DNA of 64,000 bases from Liquorilactobacillus nagelii DSM 13675. GTDB taxonomy: Bacteria; Bacillota; Bacilli; Lactobacillales; Lactobacillaceae. Each line of letters opens with the position of its first letter. The stretch's first letter is position 1. A program made the translations under genes and the position numbers. Shown in pieces: positions 26,064 through 35,405 of this stretch. The stretch lies in assembly GCF_019444005.1 (NCBI RefSeq), contig NZ_CP049304.1, forward strand, positions 2,356,001-2,420,000. Direction: 5' to 3'. Under the pieces are notes generated by a model. The model was given only the letters and a program-made list of their open reading frames with translations. It was not told the origin of the DNA and searched no databases.

Positions 26064-28016
26064 TTGAAGGAGCTACTGATTGATACTGCCAAAGAAGCTC
26101 ATGATGTTAGTCAAAAATTATATGGAATTTTTATTGAAGATATAAATTTTGCATGTGATGGCGGATTAAATGCTAATAAAATAAATAATTATAGCTTTGA
26201 TGGCTATTATTTTGATCGACAGACAAAAAAAGGAATTACAGATTACTTAAGATACTGGAATTTAAGTACCGGTAAAATAACTAGCGAAAGCAGTTCACCA
26301 TTGAATAAGAATAGCAGGTATGCGCGAATTAATGTTTCAAACAGTGCTACTTTGGAGAACCTAGGCTATAACGGTGGTAAAAAATGGTCAGCTTATGGTG
26401 CTTATGCAATTGACGTCAATAAAACTTATCAATTTTCTGGTTATTTTCGCAGTAAGAATTTTCAAGGAGATGTATTTGTTGAAATAGTTGATCAAAAGGG
26501 GAAGGCATTAACAACTAGGCAAAAATTGCTGCCATTTAAAGAAAACTGGCAGTTTCAAAAAATTGAATTAAATGGAATTGGTAGACAATACGGAAAATTG
26601 AAAATTTATTTTATTGGTAATGGTGTACTAGATTTAGATTGTTTGTCTTTTTTTGATTTGGATTATTGGAATAATCAAGATCCTAAATGGCGTTACGGTC
26701 GATTACGCAAAGACTTAGTTATGGCTTTGCAGGCATTAAAGCCGAAATTTGTACGTTTCCCCGGTGGATGCATTGTTGAAGGTAATGCACAGGGAAATGA
26801 ATATAATTGGAAAAACACAGTAGGCCCACTTTATTCACGCAAAGCAGATTATAGTCTGTGGGGCGAAAAGATACCAGATGGTGGTTATAATCAATCCTTC
26901 CAAATTGGTTTTTATGAATATTTTTGTCTTTGTGAGGATTTAAAGGCTCAGCCGTTACCTACATTATATGCAGGTCTTAATTGTCAATTGCGTAGCAAAA
27001 ATAGCTTAGCAATCGACAGCAATGAATTCAAAGAAAATGTAATTCAAAATTATTTGGATTTAATTGAATTTGCTAATGGAAATCCTGAGCTTAATAAATG
27101 GGCGGCTTTAAGGGCCAGAATGGGGCATCCAGCTGCATTTGGACTAAAAATGATTGGGATTGGGAACGAAAACTATGGCAAGGACTATCTAGAGAAGTTT
27201 GAGAGGATAAAGCAGGCAATTCAATTACATTACCCACAAATGGTTTGTATACTATCGGCTGGCTTTTTGCCTTTTAAGCATACAATGCGACCAGCTTGGA
27301 AATTAGCACGTAACAAATATCCAGATTTGATTGTTGATGAACATAGTTATCATTCACCGGGTTGGTTTCAAAGACAAGCACACCGTTTTGATAAATATCA
27401 ACGAAATAGTGCTAAGGCTTATTTTGGAGAATATGCAGCAAATGGATTAATGGCTGGAAGAAAGCAGACACCACAGCGAGCTAATACATTTTGGTCTGCT
27501 TTATCGGAAGCTGCTTTTTTGACAGGAATTGAACGTAACAGCGATGTAGTTGAAATGGCATCCTATGCTCCATTGTTCAATCTCGTAAGTAGTGAACAAT
27601 GGAATCATAATTTGATTGATTTTAATCCGCAATGTTATTGCCCTACAGCCAATTATTTAGTTCAAAAACTATTTTCAAATAATTTAGGAACTAAAACTGT
27701 TATTACAAAGGGGAAAGTTCCACTTAAGATTTACTATTCAGTAACGAGAGATGACAAAAAACTATTTATTAAATTGGTAAATTGTTCTTGTATTTCAAAA
27801 AAAATTAAATTAGTTATCAAAAATATAGGTGATACAAAAATTAAACAAGAATTTTTAGGTGACACTGTCAGACAAGCAAAAAATGGATTGAATTTCTTTG
27901 GTCAAGCAAATGAAAATTTGCGGATTAGGCGAAAAGAGATCCCAATAACTGATGGCAATTTGGTAATTATCTTGCCAGCCAGCTCGTTACAGGTTCTAAC
28001 AGTGAAACTTAATTAG
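26064..28016 (+). CDS. GH51 alpha-L-arabinofuranosidase
   Basis: A 650-residue family 51 enzyme. The barrel contains FVRFPGGCIVEGN (about 232-244), the acid/base Glu in GIGNENYGKDY (about 373) and the nucleophile Glu in YFGEYAANGLM (about 456). An N-terminal beta-sandwich insertion (about residues 60-200) resembles a carbohydrate-binding domain, as in the larger GH51 proteins. The start is a TTG at 26064 after GGGGGGAG; the in-frame ATG at 26031 would place the ribosome site inside the gene. It removes arabinofuranose from imported glycosides. No arabinose pathway genes (araBAD) are in the window. Confidence 0.88.
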   Translation: MKELLIDTAKEAHDVSQKLYGIFIEDINFACDGGLNANKINNYSFDGYYFDRQTKKGITDYLRYWNLSTGKITSESSSPLNKNSRYARINVSNSATLENLGYNGGKKWSAYGAYAIDVNKTYQFSGYFRSKNFQGDVFVEIVDQKGKALTTRQKLLPFKENWQFQKIELNGIGRQYGKLKIYFIGNGVLDLDCLSFFDLDYWNNQDPKWRYGRLRKDLVMALQALKPKFVRFPGGCIVEGNAQGNEYNWKNTVGPLYSRKADYSLWGEKIPDGGYNQSFQIGFYEYFCLCEDLKAQPLPTLYAGLNCQLRSKNSLAIDSNEFKENVIQNYLDLIEFANGNPELNKWAALRARMGHPAAFGLKMIGIGNENYGKDYLEKFERIKQAIQLHYPQMVCILSAGFLPFKHTMRPAWKLARNKYPDLIVDEHSYHSPGWFQRQAHRFDKYQRNSAKAYFGEYAANGLMAGRKQTPQRANTFWSALSEAAFLTGIERNSDVVEMASYAPLFNLVSSEQWNHNLIDFNPQCYCPTANYLVQKLFSNNLGTKTVITKGKVPLKIYYSVTRDDKKLFIKLVNCSCISKKIKLVIKNIGDTKIKQEFLGDTVRQAKNGLNFFGQANENLRIRRKEIPITDGNLVIILPASSLQVLTVKLN

Positions 28017-28057
28017 AAAATGTTAGCATATTAAGACGTAACTTAAGGAGAATTTTT

Positions 28058-28318
28058 ATGGATGAAAAAGTAAAAATTAATGAGGATGTTTTCGCAGCAG
28101 CAGTCGTTGAAAAGCACCAATTGACTCAGTCAGATGATTTAAAAAAATTTTCTAAGGAGTGTTTGCGTGTTTACTTGGAAGCTTTTATTTTAGCGCAGGA
28201 TTTTAATGAATATGAAGATTTTAACTATAAGAAGAGTGATAAAAGTCTATTTGAATCATTTATGGAATCAATGACTTCAGCCCAAAAAAGTTTAAACAAT
28301 AATTTTGATAAACATTGA
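28058..28318 (+). CDS. Hypothetical 86-residue acidic protein
   Basis: Not recognised. A helical, acidic soluble protein starting MDEKVKINEDVFAAAVVEKH and ending NNNFDKH, rich in Phe, Lys and Asp. AAGGAG lies about 7 bases before the ATG. It closes the GPH-GH3-GH78-GH51 operon just before the terminator, so it may be a small accessory or regulatory protein of glycoside use. That placement is the only clue. Confidence 0.6.
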   Translation: MDEKVKINEDVFAAAVVEKHQLTQSDDLKKFSKECLRVYLEAFILAQDFNEYEDFNYKKSDKSLFESFMESMTSAQKSLNNNFDKH

Positions 28319-28344
28319 ATAAGCGTTTCCTAGAATGGTCAAGT

Positions 28345-28397
28345 GCAGTACTTCATAATTGTTAGACCAAAAGTCTAACGGTTGTGAAGTGCTTTTT
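28345..28397. terminator. Bidirectional terminator with a GTTAGACCAA core
   Basis: An inner stem GTTAGAC/GTCTAAC with loop CAAAA is extended by ACTTCATAA pairing with TTGTGAAGT, with a T-run on one side and A-rich DNA on the other. It separates the glycoside operon from the convergent AraC gene. Its core nearly equals that of the terminator at 53351-53408. Confidence 0.75.
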
Positions 28398-28408
28398 GTT
28401 TAAAAGAA

Positions 28409-29614
28409 TTACGCGTGAGGCTCGGTTTTGCCTTGTTGTCGGAAGTGATATGGTGTAATCTCAAATTCCTTTTTAAAAACATTTTGAAAGTAGCTTTGAG
28501 TTGAGAAATTCAGGAAAGTACTGATTTCGTTAATTGATTTGTCGGTAAATAGCAACAAGTCTTGTGCTTCTTGCAGTCGTTGCTTTTGAATATATTGATG
28601 CAACGGAATTCCAACCTCTTTTTTAAAAGTTAATGATAAGTAAGAATGACTGTAACCAAGTTTTTGAGCTAAATAATCAATCGTCAAAGGTTCGTCGGTA
28701 TGAGTGGTAATATAGTTTAGTGCTTGTTTAACCATTCTTGAAACGACATGAGGAATCTTTTGAGCTCTAACACGCTCAGCAAATTGTAAGATAGTATTTA
28801 GCTCTAATCTTGAGATGGATTCACGCGAAGAAAGCCGCTCCATTTCCATAATAGCTGTATCACTTAATTGATAGGCAGTTTCTGTGTTTAAGCCACCTTC
28901 AATCGCTGCTCGAGTTGCTAAGGTAATTGATGAAATAAAAAGATTTTTTTCTTGACGAATATTATTTTCAGCTACGTAACCAATTCGCAAATCGGCCGCG
29001 GCAAAAATGAAGTTACGCAGTTTTTCAACCGCACCAGCTTTAACATAGTTTAAATAACGTTTTTCAAATTCATAAGTATTATGTAAATCCTGATTTTCCT
29101 TAGAATTATAGGCGGCTTCGGTTTGCAACTGTTTTAACGCCAAATCTTTTTCATGATCATCAACAACTGTAATCAGTGAACTAGGTTTAATGTTCGTTTG
29201 ATTAAGGCTGTAATTAATTAGACACAAAATATCGACAAATTGGTTGAAAGAATAAATTTTTAAGCGTTTAAAGTAATCATTAAAGGCGGCTAAATAGTTT
29301 CTGGGGATTGACAGGTCGTGAGCAATGCGCCGAATGCTTTCATCTGAACAAGGGGTATTTGAAATCGGGCCAATAATTATTTTTTGAGCGTTATTTTTGA
29401 GTGAAATGATACCAAAGTCTAAAAATTCCTTAGTGACAACAAAATCAACGGCTCTTTTCTGAGTTAATAATTCACTTTTGTAACGTCCAAAAGGGTCAAA
29501 AGTAGTATTTTTCGGCAAACTTAAGGCAGTTTGTAATCCGTCAGTCGATATTAAGTGTAGGGGGATATTCAATGTACGGTAAAGATAGGTTAAATAAGCA
29601 ACTGGATCAATCAT
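28409..29614 (-). CDS. AraC-family regulator, long form (local glycoside operons)
   Basis: A 401-residue regulator with the two helix-turn-helix units of AraC/XylS proteins at the C-terminus: LTIDYLAQKLGYSHSYLSLTFKKE and NEISTFLNFSTQSYFQNVFKKEF. The N-terminal 170 residues look like a sensory domain; a helical middle region contains TRAAIEGGLNTETAYQLSD. The same middle motif occurs in the AraC protein at 53433-54560, so the two are paralogues of one subfamily. It lies between the 19497-28318 operon and the divergent 29752-34761 operon, and probably activates one or both on sensing a sugar or glycoside. Confidence 0.85.
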   Translation of the reverse strand: MIDPVAYLTYLYRTLNIPLHLISTDGLQTALSLPKNTTFDPFGRYKSELLTQKRAVDFVVTKEFLDFGIISLKNNAQKIIIGPISNTPCSDESIRRIAHDLSIPRNYLAAFNDYFKRLKIYSFNQFVDILCLINYSLNQTNIKPSSLITVVDDHEKDLALKQLQTEAAYNSKENQDLHNTYEFEKRYLNYVKAGAVEKLRNFIFAAADLRIGYVAENNIRQEKNLFISSITLATRAAIEGGLNTETAYQLSDTAIMEMERLSSRESISRLELNTILQFAERVRAQKIPHVVSRMVKQALNYITTHTDEPLTIDYLAQKLGYSHSYLSLTFKKEVGIPLHQYIQKQRLQEAQDLLLFTDKSINEISTFLNFSTQSYFQNVFKKEFEITPYHFRQQGKTEPHA

Positions 29615-29728
29615 TTCTGTATTCCTTTCATCAAAACGTTTTAGATGATTCTACAATATAGTAATAAAAATTACAAGACACAATCAGACGTTAAGGATAA
29701 AATGAAATTAGTTTAAAATACATTTTAA

Positions 29729-29742
29729 TGTAAGCGCTAACT
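29729..29742. promoter_or_regulatory. cre site overlapping the esterase-GH3-epimerase leader
   Basis: TGTAAGCGCTAACT fits the CcpA operator pattern and lies 9 bp before the start codon at 29752, next to the GGAGG ribosome site, where bound CcpA would block transcription as a roadblock. Confidence 0.65.
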
Positions 29743-29751
29743 GGAGGAAAA

Positions 29752-30729
29752 ATGCAAATACTAAGGTACAAATTGACTAAAAAATCAGTGGCTGAATTAA
29801 CGGTGTATTTATTGGATCAGAGTGTAGAAATGCAAAGTGCTACTGAGCGGCCTGGAGTCTTAATTTTTCCAGGTGGGGCATATCAAACTTGTAGTGATCG
29901 AGAAGCTGAACCAATTGCGACAGCTTTTCTAGCTGAGGGCTATCAAGCATTTGTATTACGATACACGGTAGGCACCGGGACTGATTTTTCTCAAGCATTA
30001 AATGATGCACAAGAGGCATTGAAGTTAATCAAGGATCACTCAAAACAATGGCATTTGTTAGCTGACAAAATAGTTGCTTGTGGTTTTTCTGCTGGAGGAC
30101 ATTTAGCTGCGATGTTGGCAACGACTGGAGAGCTTCGACCTAATGCACTGGTCTTAGGATATCCGTGTGTTTTAGCAGAGATGGGGGAAACTTTAAATTA
30201 TCCAATTCCAAGTGTTGAGCAAGCGGTTGATCAGAAGACACCGCCAACTTTTATTTTTGCTTCACGCGATGATGAAATTGTGCCAATCAAAAATAGCTTA
30301 GCGTTAGTTCATGCTTTAGAAAGAGCTCAAGTTGCTTTTGAGTTGCATATTTATGCTCATGGACGGCACGGTTTGTCATTGGCTAAACCAATGACGGCTA
30401 ATGGCTTACGATACTATGTTAATCCGCGAGTTGCAACTTGGTTTCAACAGACTATTTCATGGTTGAATCAATTATGGCAGCCGTTCCCAGCCGAAAATGA
30501 CTACCAACTAATTCCTAACGGTACGGTTTTAGATCAACCGTTAGGATATTTGTGGCAAATTAGCTCTAATCAGTCAGAATTATTGCATTTTTTGCCGTTT
30601 ATGGCAGACAAAAACCAACGAACTAAAGTTGCTAATGTATCATTAAACATCATGGCTGCTTATGCTAAAGAATTATTGCCAGCAGAGACACTAAGCAAAT
30701 TAAAAGAAAAATTAATCCAAGATAACTAG
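29752..30729 (+). CDS. Alpha/beta-hydrolase esterase with helical tail
   Basis: A 325-residue intracellular esterase of the BD-FAE/acetyl-xylan-esterase-like group. GVLIFPGGAYQ (about residue 37) is the oxyanion loop, ACGFSAGGHLAAM (about 106-118) carries the nucleophilic Ser, SRDDEIVP the acid and YAHGRHGLSL the catalytic His. The hydrolase ends near residue 245; the remaining 80 residues are a helical extension (NVSLNIMAAYAKELLP) not needed for esterase activity. It may remove acyl groups (acetyl, malonyl, cinnamoyl) from glycosides before the next gene, a GH3 glucosidase, acts. Confidence 0.8.
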   Translation: MQILRYKLTKKSVAELTVYLLDQSVEMQSATERPGVLIFPGGAYQTCSDREAEPIATAFLAEGYQAFVLRYTVGTGTDFSQALNDAQEALKLIKDHSKQWHLLADKIVACGFSAGGHLAAMLATTGELRPNALVLGYPCVLAEMGETLNYPIPSVEQAVDQKTPPTFIFASRDDEIVPIKNSLALVHALERAQVAFELHIYAHGRHGLSLAKPMTANGLRYYVNPRVATWFQQTISWLNQLWQPFPAENDYQLIPNGTVLDQPLGYLWQISSNQSELLHFLPFMADKNQRTKVANVSLNIMAAYAKELLPAETLSKLKEKLIQDN

Positions 30730-30751
30730 AGATTGAATGGCGGTGAAATAA

Positions 30752-33241
30752 TTGAGTAATAGTTTAAATCAGACCATTGAACATATTATGCAACAGTTAA
30801 CTTTAACAGAAAAAGTCGCTTTGATTAGTGGCACTGAGTTTTGGAAAACAAATCCGATACCGCGTTTAAATTTAAAATCACTCTACCTAACTGATGGACC
30901 GAATGGTTTACGCAAGCAGGGGGAAGAAACTGACCATTTAGGATTGAACGAAAGCATTCCAGCAACTTGTTTTCCCACTGGAAGTGCACTAGGCTCCAGC
31001 TGGGATCCTGAATTGCTCAAGAAAATCGGCGTTGCACTGGCACAAGAAGCTCGAATGGCTGGGGTTGATTTACTTTTAGGACCGGCGATTAATATCAAAA
31101 GAAATCCGAAATGTGGACGTAATTTTGAATATTTTACAGAAGACCCATTCCTCGCTGGAGTTTTAGGAACGGAATATGTTAAAGGAGTACAATCTCAGGG
31201 TGTTGGTGCTGTTGTAAAGCATTTTGCAGCTAATAACAATGAGAATTACCGATTTATGGGTAATTCAGTAATTGATTTGCGTGCTTTAAATGAAATCTAT
31301 CTGCGAGCATTTAAAATGGTGGTTAAGAATGCGCATCCTCGTGGAATAATGAGTGCTTATAATCGTCTTAATGGAGAATTTTGTTCTGAAAATCAATACT
31401 TATTGAAGCAGTTGTTACGAAATAAATGGAGCTTTAAGGGAATTGTTGTTAGCGATTGGGGCGGGATTGATGATCGAGTTCGCAGTTTAGCTGCTGGATG
31501 TGACTTAGAAATGCCTGGTGATTGTGATTACTTTCGAGCACAAGTGACCAAATCAATCAAAAATGGTCAATTATCAAAAAAAGTATTAGACAAATCAGTT
31601 AAACGAATTCTAGAAACAATCTTTTGGTCAGAAAATCAGCTAACTTTAACAGACAATCAAAAAAATTTAGTAGATAAACATCTAAAATTGGCAATTGAAG
31701 CTGCAGTAGATGGGGCTGTTTTATTAAAAAACGCAGATAAAGTTTTACCACTACAAAAAAATGCTCATTTAATAGTTGTTGGAGACTTGTTTCAGCAGAT
31801 GCGGTATCAAGGAGCTGGCAGTTCTCTGGTCAATCCAACTGAATTAGTCACACCAGCTCATGCTTTTGCCGAACGACAAATAGATTTTGATTATCTACAG
31901 GGATATCGCCAGTTTGACCAGACACCAGATGATTACCTTGAGCAGCAAACACTCGAAAAATGTCAGTCTGGAGCGACGGTACTCTTTTTTGGAGGCCAAA
32001 CGGATTTAACTGAATCTGAAGGCTATGACCGTGATACTTTGAAATTACCATCAAATCAGCAATCATTATTGCGGAAACTAATCAAAAATGGTTGCCAAGT
32101 GATTTTAGTCTTATTCGGTGGCTCAGCGGTAGTTATTCCTGAACTAGATAAAATAAAAGCTGTTTTGAACATGAATCTTCCCGGACAAGGCGGTGGCGAA
32201 GCGACGGCCCAATTGCTTTTTGGTGAAGTCAACCCCAGCGGGAAATTAGCTGAAACTTGGTTGAACTCATACGATACAGTTCCTTTTGGTGCAGAGTATA
32301 CGACTGGTGAAAATGAACTGTATACTGAATCTGTGTTTGTCGGTTATCGGTATTATGATAATTTGTCTGCAAATAAGATTGAGTTTCCGTTTGGATTTGG
32401 TCTGAGTTATACCAGTTTTGATTATCATAATTTTCATTTTACGCAAGATTCAAAAAAAATTACGGCAACTTTTGAATTATCTAATGAGGGTGAGATGGCT
32501 GGTGCAGAAATTGCGCAATTGTATGTGGGGGGACCAAATTCACAGGTCTTTAAACCTGTCAAAGAGTTACGGGCTTTTAAGAAGATCTTTTTAAAAAAAG
32601 GTCAATCCCAATTAGTTGAAATGTCCGTTAAACTGCAAGATTTAGCATACTTTAATCCCCAAACGTCTACCTGGATAGTTGAAAACGGTAAATACCATTT
32701 TTATTTAGCTTCCTCAAGCCGCACAATTGAAGCAACAAAAACATTGAAAATTGAGAACCAAACAAACTTTCCATCTCCTTATCAGAAAGAAAGATTGCCA
32801 CATTATTTTGATGCTGTTAATTTAATGGATGTTAATTCAACTGAATTCGGTCAGCTATTTACGGGACCAATACCATTGATGAAAAATGAAACAAAGATTA
32901 CACTGAATACTCGACTTGATCAGATTCAACATTCATTTTTAGGGAAGATGTTCTACAAAGCAGTTATCAACGTTGGAAAAAAAGAATATCAGCAGGCTCT
33001 AAAAAAGCCACAGGGAAAAGATCGCGAAACATCATTGAAAAACGGAATGTTCTTAGTCAAAATGTTGCCAAATAATAGTTTGCGTTCAATGTCAGTTAGC
33101 AGTGCTGGACAGTTTAAGTTACATTTGGCCCAAGGACTAGTCTTAATGATGAATCATCACTATTTGGCTGGATTAAGAAAAATTGTTTTTGCTCCGCGAG
33201 TAGCATCTTTACCAAAAAAGCAAAATCCAGGAGGAATTTAA
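30752..33241 (+). CDS. GH3 beta-glycosidase, second copy with long C-terminal extension
   Basis: An 829-residue GH3 enzyme without signal peptide. Marks: TDGPNGLRKQ (about residue 46), VKHFAANNNEN (about 155), nucleophile Asp in VVSDWGGIDDR (about 233), VLLKNADKVLPL and a fibronectin-III-like domain ending near 675. The last 150 residues form a helical extension with LPNNSLRSMSVSSAGQF, longer than in the first GH3 protein. Start is TTG 30752 after GGTGAAA. It is similar to, but clearly diverged from, the GH3 at 20957-23224, so the two probably serve different glycosides. Confidence 0.88.
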   Translation: MSNSLNQTIEHIMQQLTLTEKVALISGTEFWKTNPIPRLNLKSLYLTDGPNGLRKQGEETDHLGLNESIPATCFPTGSALGSSWDPELLKKIGVALAQEARMAGVDLLLGPAINIKRNPKCGRNFEYFTEDPFLAGVLGTEYVKGVQSQGVGAVVKHFAANNNENYRFMGNSVIDLRALNEIYLRAFKMVVKNAHPRGIMSAYNRLNGEFCSENQYLLKQLLRNKWSFKGIVVSDWGGIDDRVRSLAAGCDLEMPGDCDYFRAQVTKSIKNGQLSKKVLDKSVKRILETIFWSENQLTLTDNQKNLVDKHLKLAIEAAVDGAVLLKNADKVLPLQKNAHLIVVGDLFQQMRYQGAGSSLVNPTELVTPAHAFAERQIDFDYLQGYRQFDQTPDDYLEQQTLEKCQSGATVLFFGGQTDLTESEGYDRDTLKLPSNQQSLLRKLIKNGCQVILVLFGGSAVVIPELDKIKAVLNMNLPGQGGGEATAQLLFGEVNPSGKLAETWLNSYDTVPFGAEYTTGENELYTESVFVGYRYYDNLSANKIEFPFGFGLSYTSFDYHNFHFTQDSKKITATFELSNEGEMAGAEIAQLYVGGPNSQVFKPVKELRAFKKIFLKKGQSQLVEMSVKLQDLAYFNPQTSTWIVENGKYHFYLASSSRTIEATKTLKIENQTNFPSPYQKERLPHYFDAVNLMDVNSTEFGQLFTGPIPLMKNETKITLNTRLDQIQHSFLGKMFYKAVINVGKKEYQQALKKPQGKDRETSLKNGMFLVKMLPNNSLRSMSVSSAGQFKLHLAQGLVLMMNHHYLAGLRKIVFAPRVASLPKKQNPGGI

Positions 33242-33246
33242 AAGCC

Positions 33247-34761
33247 ATGAAAAAAGTCTTAATTACCGGGGCCTCAGGAGCAATGGGGCAAGAGTGTTTA
33301 AAGCAAATGGTTGTTGATCTGGCTTCATATGAGTTAACTATTTTTTGTTTAGATAATCAAAAAGATCGAGCTGCTGTTGCACCATATGAAAAAAATACTC
33401 AAATTAATATCATCTATGGTGATTTGCTAGATTATCAGTTAGTTAAAAGAATACTTAAAGGAATTGACTTGGTTATCCATATTGCTGCTTTTGTATCTCC
33501 AGCTGCCGATTATTATCCTAAAAAGGCAATGCAAGTTAATTATGGTTCAATGCGGAATATTATTTGGGCTCTAAGGGAGTTAAAACAGGATCAGGCTACA
33601 AAGGTTGTATCAATTGGAACTGTCGCTGAAACTGGCGATCGGATGCCTCCACTTCATTGGGGGCGGATTGGTGATCCAATTAAGCCTAGCATGTTTGATT
33701 ATTATGCAGTTTCTAAAGTGGCAGCAGAAAGATTGTTAATAGAGTCAGGTTTGAAGTATTGGGTTAGTTTGCGTCAAACAGGTATTATGGGACCGAATAT
33801 GGCTAAAATTCACGATGCAATCATGTTTCATAATTGTTTGAATAATGTTTTGGAATATGTGTCAGATCGTGACTCTGGTCGCTTGATTAGTCATCTCTGT
33901 CGTTTTGAAACACAAGACTCATTGCCAAAAATGTTTTGGAATCATGTTTACAATATCGGTGGTGGACCTGGTTGTCGGGTTAGTACGCTTGAAATGTATC
34001 GTGTACTTTATAGTCGCTTAGGAATCAAGAATTTAAGTACAATGATTGATCCACGGATGTATGCCACCCGCAATTTTCATGGTCAATACTATTTGGATTC
34101 TGATAAATTAGAAAATTATTTACATTTTCAACATGACACAATGGAATATTTTTACCAAGCATTTATCGTTGAGATGGGCAGCAAAGCAACAGCTGCGAAG
34201 ATTCTTACTAAAATTCCTGGTGGTGAAAAATTATTGGGAATTATCAGTAAAAAACAATTTCAAAAATTGGCTCGCAGCCAGCACGGAACGGTGCATTTTA
34301 TCGAGGACCATGTTGATGATCATATTGCTGCTTTTTGGGGCAGTCAATCAGCTTGGAAAAAAATTCCCAAAAGAATTCAGAATTTCAAAGAATTCAAAGA
34401 TTGGAATCAAGTAATTAAGATTGATCATGGTTATGATGAAAGCAAACCTGTCGAAAATTTGAATCTGACAGATTTACAGCAAGCTGCTATGTTCCGTGGT
34501 GGGGAATGTCTTTCAAATCAGTCAAAACAAGGAGACTGGACAGAAAAATTGATTTTCCGCTGTGCATTTGGACATGAATTTAAGGCGAGCCCTAAATTAG
34601 TTCTTGAAGGTGGGCATTGGTGCCCAGTCTGTGAACGTACAAGTTGGAATTATAGCAAACGTGCTCAAGTTGATCCATTTTTTGCACAAGTTTGGCAGCC
34701 ACTACATGCTGATTCAGAAGTACGAGAATATCCTAAAGTTGTTAGTGAATTGGACGTTTAA
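33247..34761 (+). CDS. NAD-dependent epimerase/dehydratase fused to a treble-clef zinc domain
   Basis: A 504-residue two-part protein. Residues 1-320 are an extended short-chain dehydrogenase with ITGASGAMGQ for NAD(P) and the active-site pair YYAVSKVAA (Tyr, Lys). After a linker there is a C-terminal zinc module: RGGECLSNQ (about 420), then FRCAFGHEFKASP (about 437) and HWCPVCE (about 458). Cys, His, Cys, Cys are spaced as in the treble-clef repeats common in phage and giant-virus proteins. The substrate is unknown; operon partners (esterase, GH3) suggest a released aglycone or sugar. The gene starts 5 bp after the GH3 stop, with AGGAGG inside that gene. Confidence 0.75.
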   Translation: MKKVLITGASGAMGQECLKQMVVDLASYELTIFCLDNQKDRAAVAPYEKNTQINIIYGDLLDYQLVKRILKGIDLVIHIAAFVSPAADYYPKKAMQVNYGSMRNIIWALRELKQDQATKVVSIGTVAETGDRMPPLHWGRIGDPIKPSMFDYYAVSKVAAERLLIESGLKYWVSLRQTGIMGPNMAKIHDAIMFHNCLNNVLEYVSDRDSGRLISHLCRFETQDSLPKMFWNHVYNIGGGPGCRVSTLEMYRVLYSRLGIKNLSTMIDPRMYATRNFHGQYYLDSDKLENYLHFQHDTMEYFYQAFIVEMGSKATAAKILTKIPGGEKLLGIISKKQFQKLARSQHGTVHFIEDHVDDHIAAFWGSQSAWKKIPKRIQNFKEFKDWNQVIKIDHGYDESKPVENLNLTDLQQAAMFRGGECLSNQSKQGDWTEKLIFRCAFGHEFKASPKLVLEGGHWCPVCERTSWNYSKRAQVDPFFAQVWQPLHADSEVREYPKVVSELDV

Positions 34762-34803
34762 CAAAATTTGTTGATTAAATTGTTTTTTGAGTCACGTCTT
34801 AAA

Positions 34804-35268
34804 TTATTCTTTCACAACATCGATCCAAGCAGTCGGGTGAGTGTATTTTTCCAATTCATTAACTGTTAATTTGACAGCAGTATTAGCGGTTCCAGCTGCT
34901 GGATAAATAATTTCGTGATTTTTTAATGATTCATCTAAATAAACGGCAACATTTGGTTTCAAGGCAAAAGGGCAGATGCCACCTAATGGATGACCGATTA
35001 ATTCTTCTAACTCAGTTGGTTTGACCATTCGAGCACGTTGGTTAAAAAGGGCCTTGAATTTAGGATTGGAGACTTTAGCCGTTCCCTCAATAACGATGAT
35101 AATAGGTTGCTCTTTTAATGAGAAGGCCAAGGATTTAGCAATTTGTGCTGGCTTAACGCCCAGAACAGCAGCTGCTTCAGCGACAGTGGCAGTTGATTTG
35201 TCAAAGGTATGAATTCGATTTTCTAAATGAAATTTAGCCAAATAGTTTTGAACATTTGCAAGTGACAT
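34804..35268 (-). CDS. YbaK/EbsC-family aminoacyl-tRNA deacylase
   Basis: A 154-residue protein of the YbaK/ProX editing family, which hydrolyses mischarged Cys-tRNA(Pro) or related tRNAs in trans. Marks are VKPAQIAKSLAFSL with the conserved Lys of the active site, GTAKVSNPKFKALF and the glycine loop GHPLGGICPFAL. The length matches stand-alone family members. It is monocistronic and convergent with the epimerase operon. Exact tRNA specificity cannot be read from the sequence. Confidence 0.85.
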   Translation of the reverse strand: MSLANVQNYLAKFHLENRIHTFDKSTATVAEAAAVLGVKPAQIAKSLAFSLKEQPIIIVIEGTAKVSNPKFKALFNQRARMVKPTELEELIGHPLGGICPFALKPNVAVYLDESLKNHEIIYPAAGTANTAVKLTVNELEKYTHPTAWIDVVKE

Positions 35269-35340
35269 GATGATTCCCCCTATGAATGAAAATTAAATTA
35301 ATTATCAGCTATTTTTAATCAGAAGTAAATAGTAAATCAA

Positions 35341-35380
35341 AAAGAACAGTTAGTGACAAAATTGTCGTTAACTGTTCTTT
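35341..35380. terminator. Strong terminator after the second OppA-like gene
   Basis: AAAGAACAGTTA pairs perfectly with TAACTGTTCTTT, with an inner GACAA/TTGTC stem. The symmetric A/T ends allow it to act on both strands. Confidence 0.8.
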
Positions 35381-35405
35381 AATTAATTTGGAAGCAAAAA
35401 TTCAA

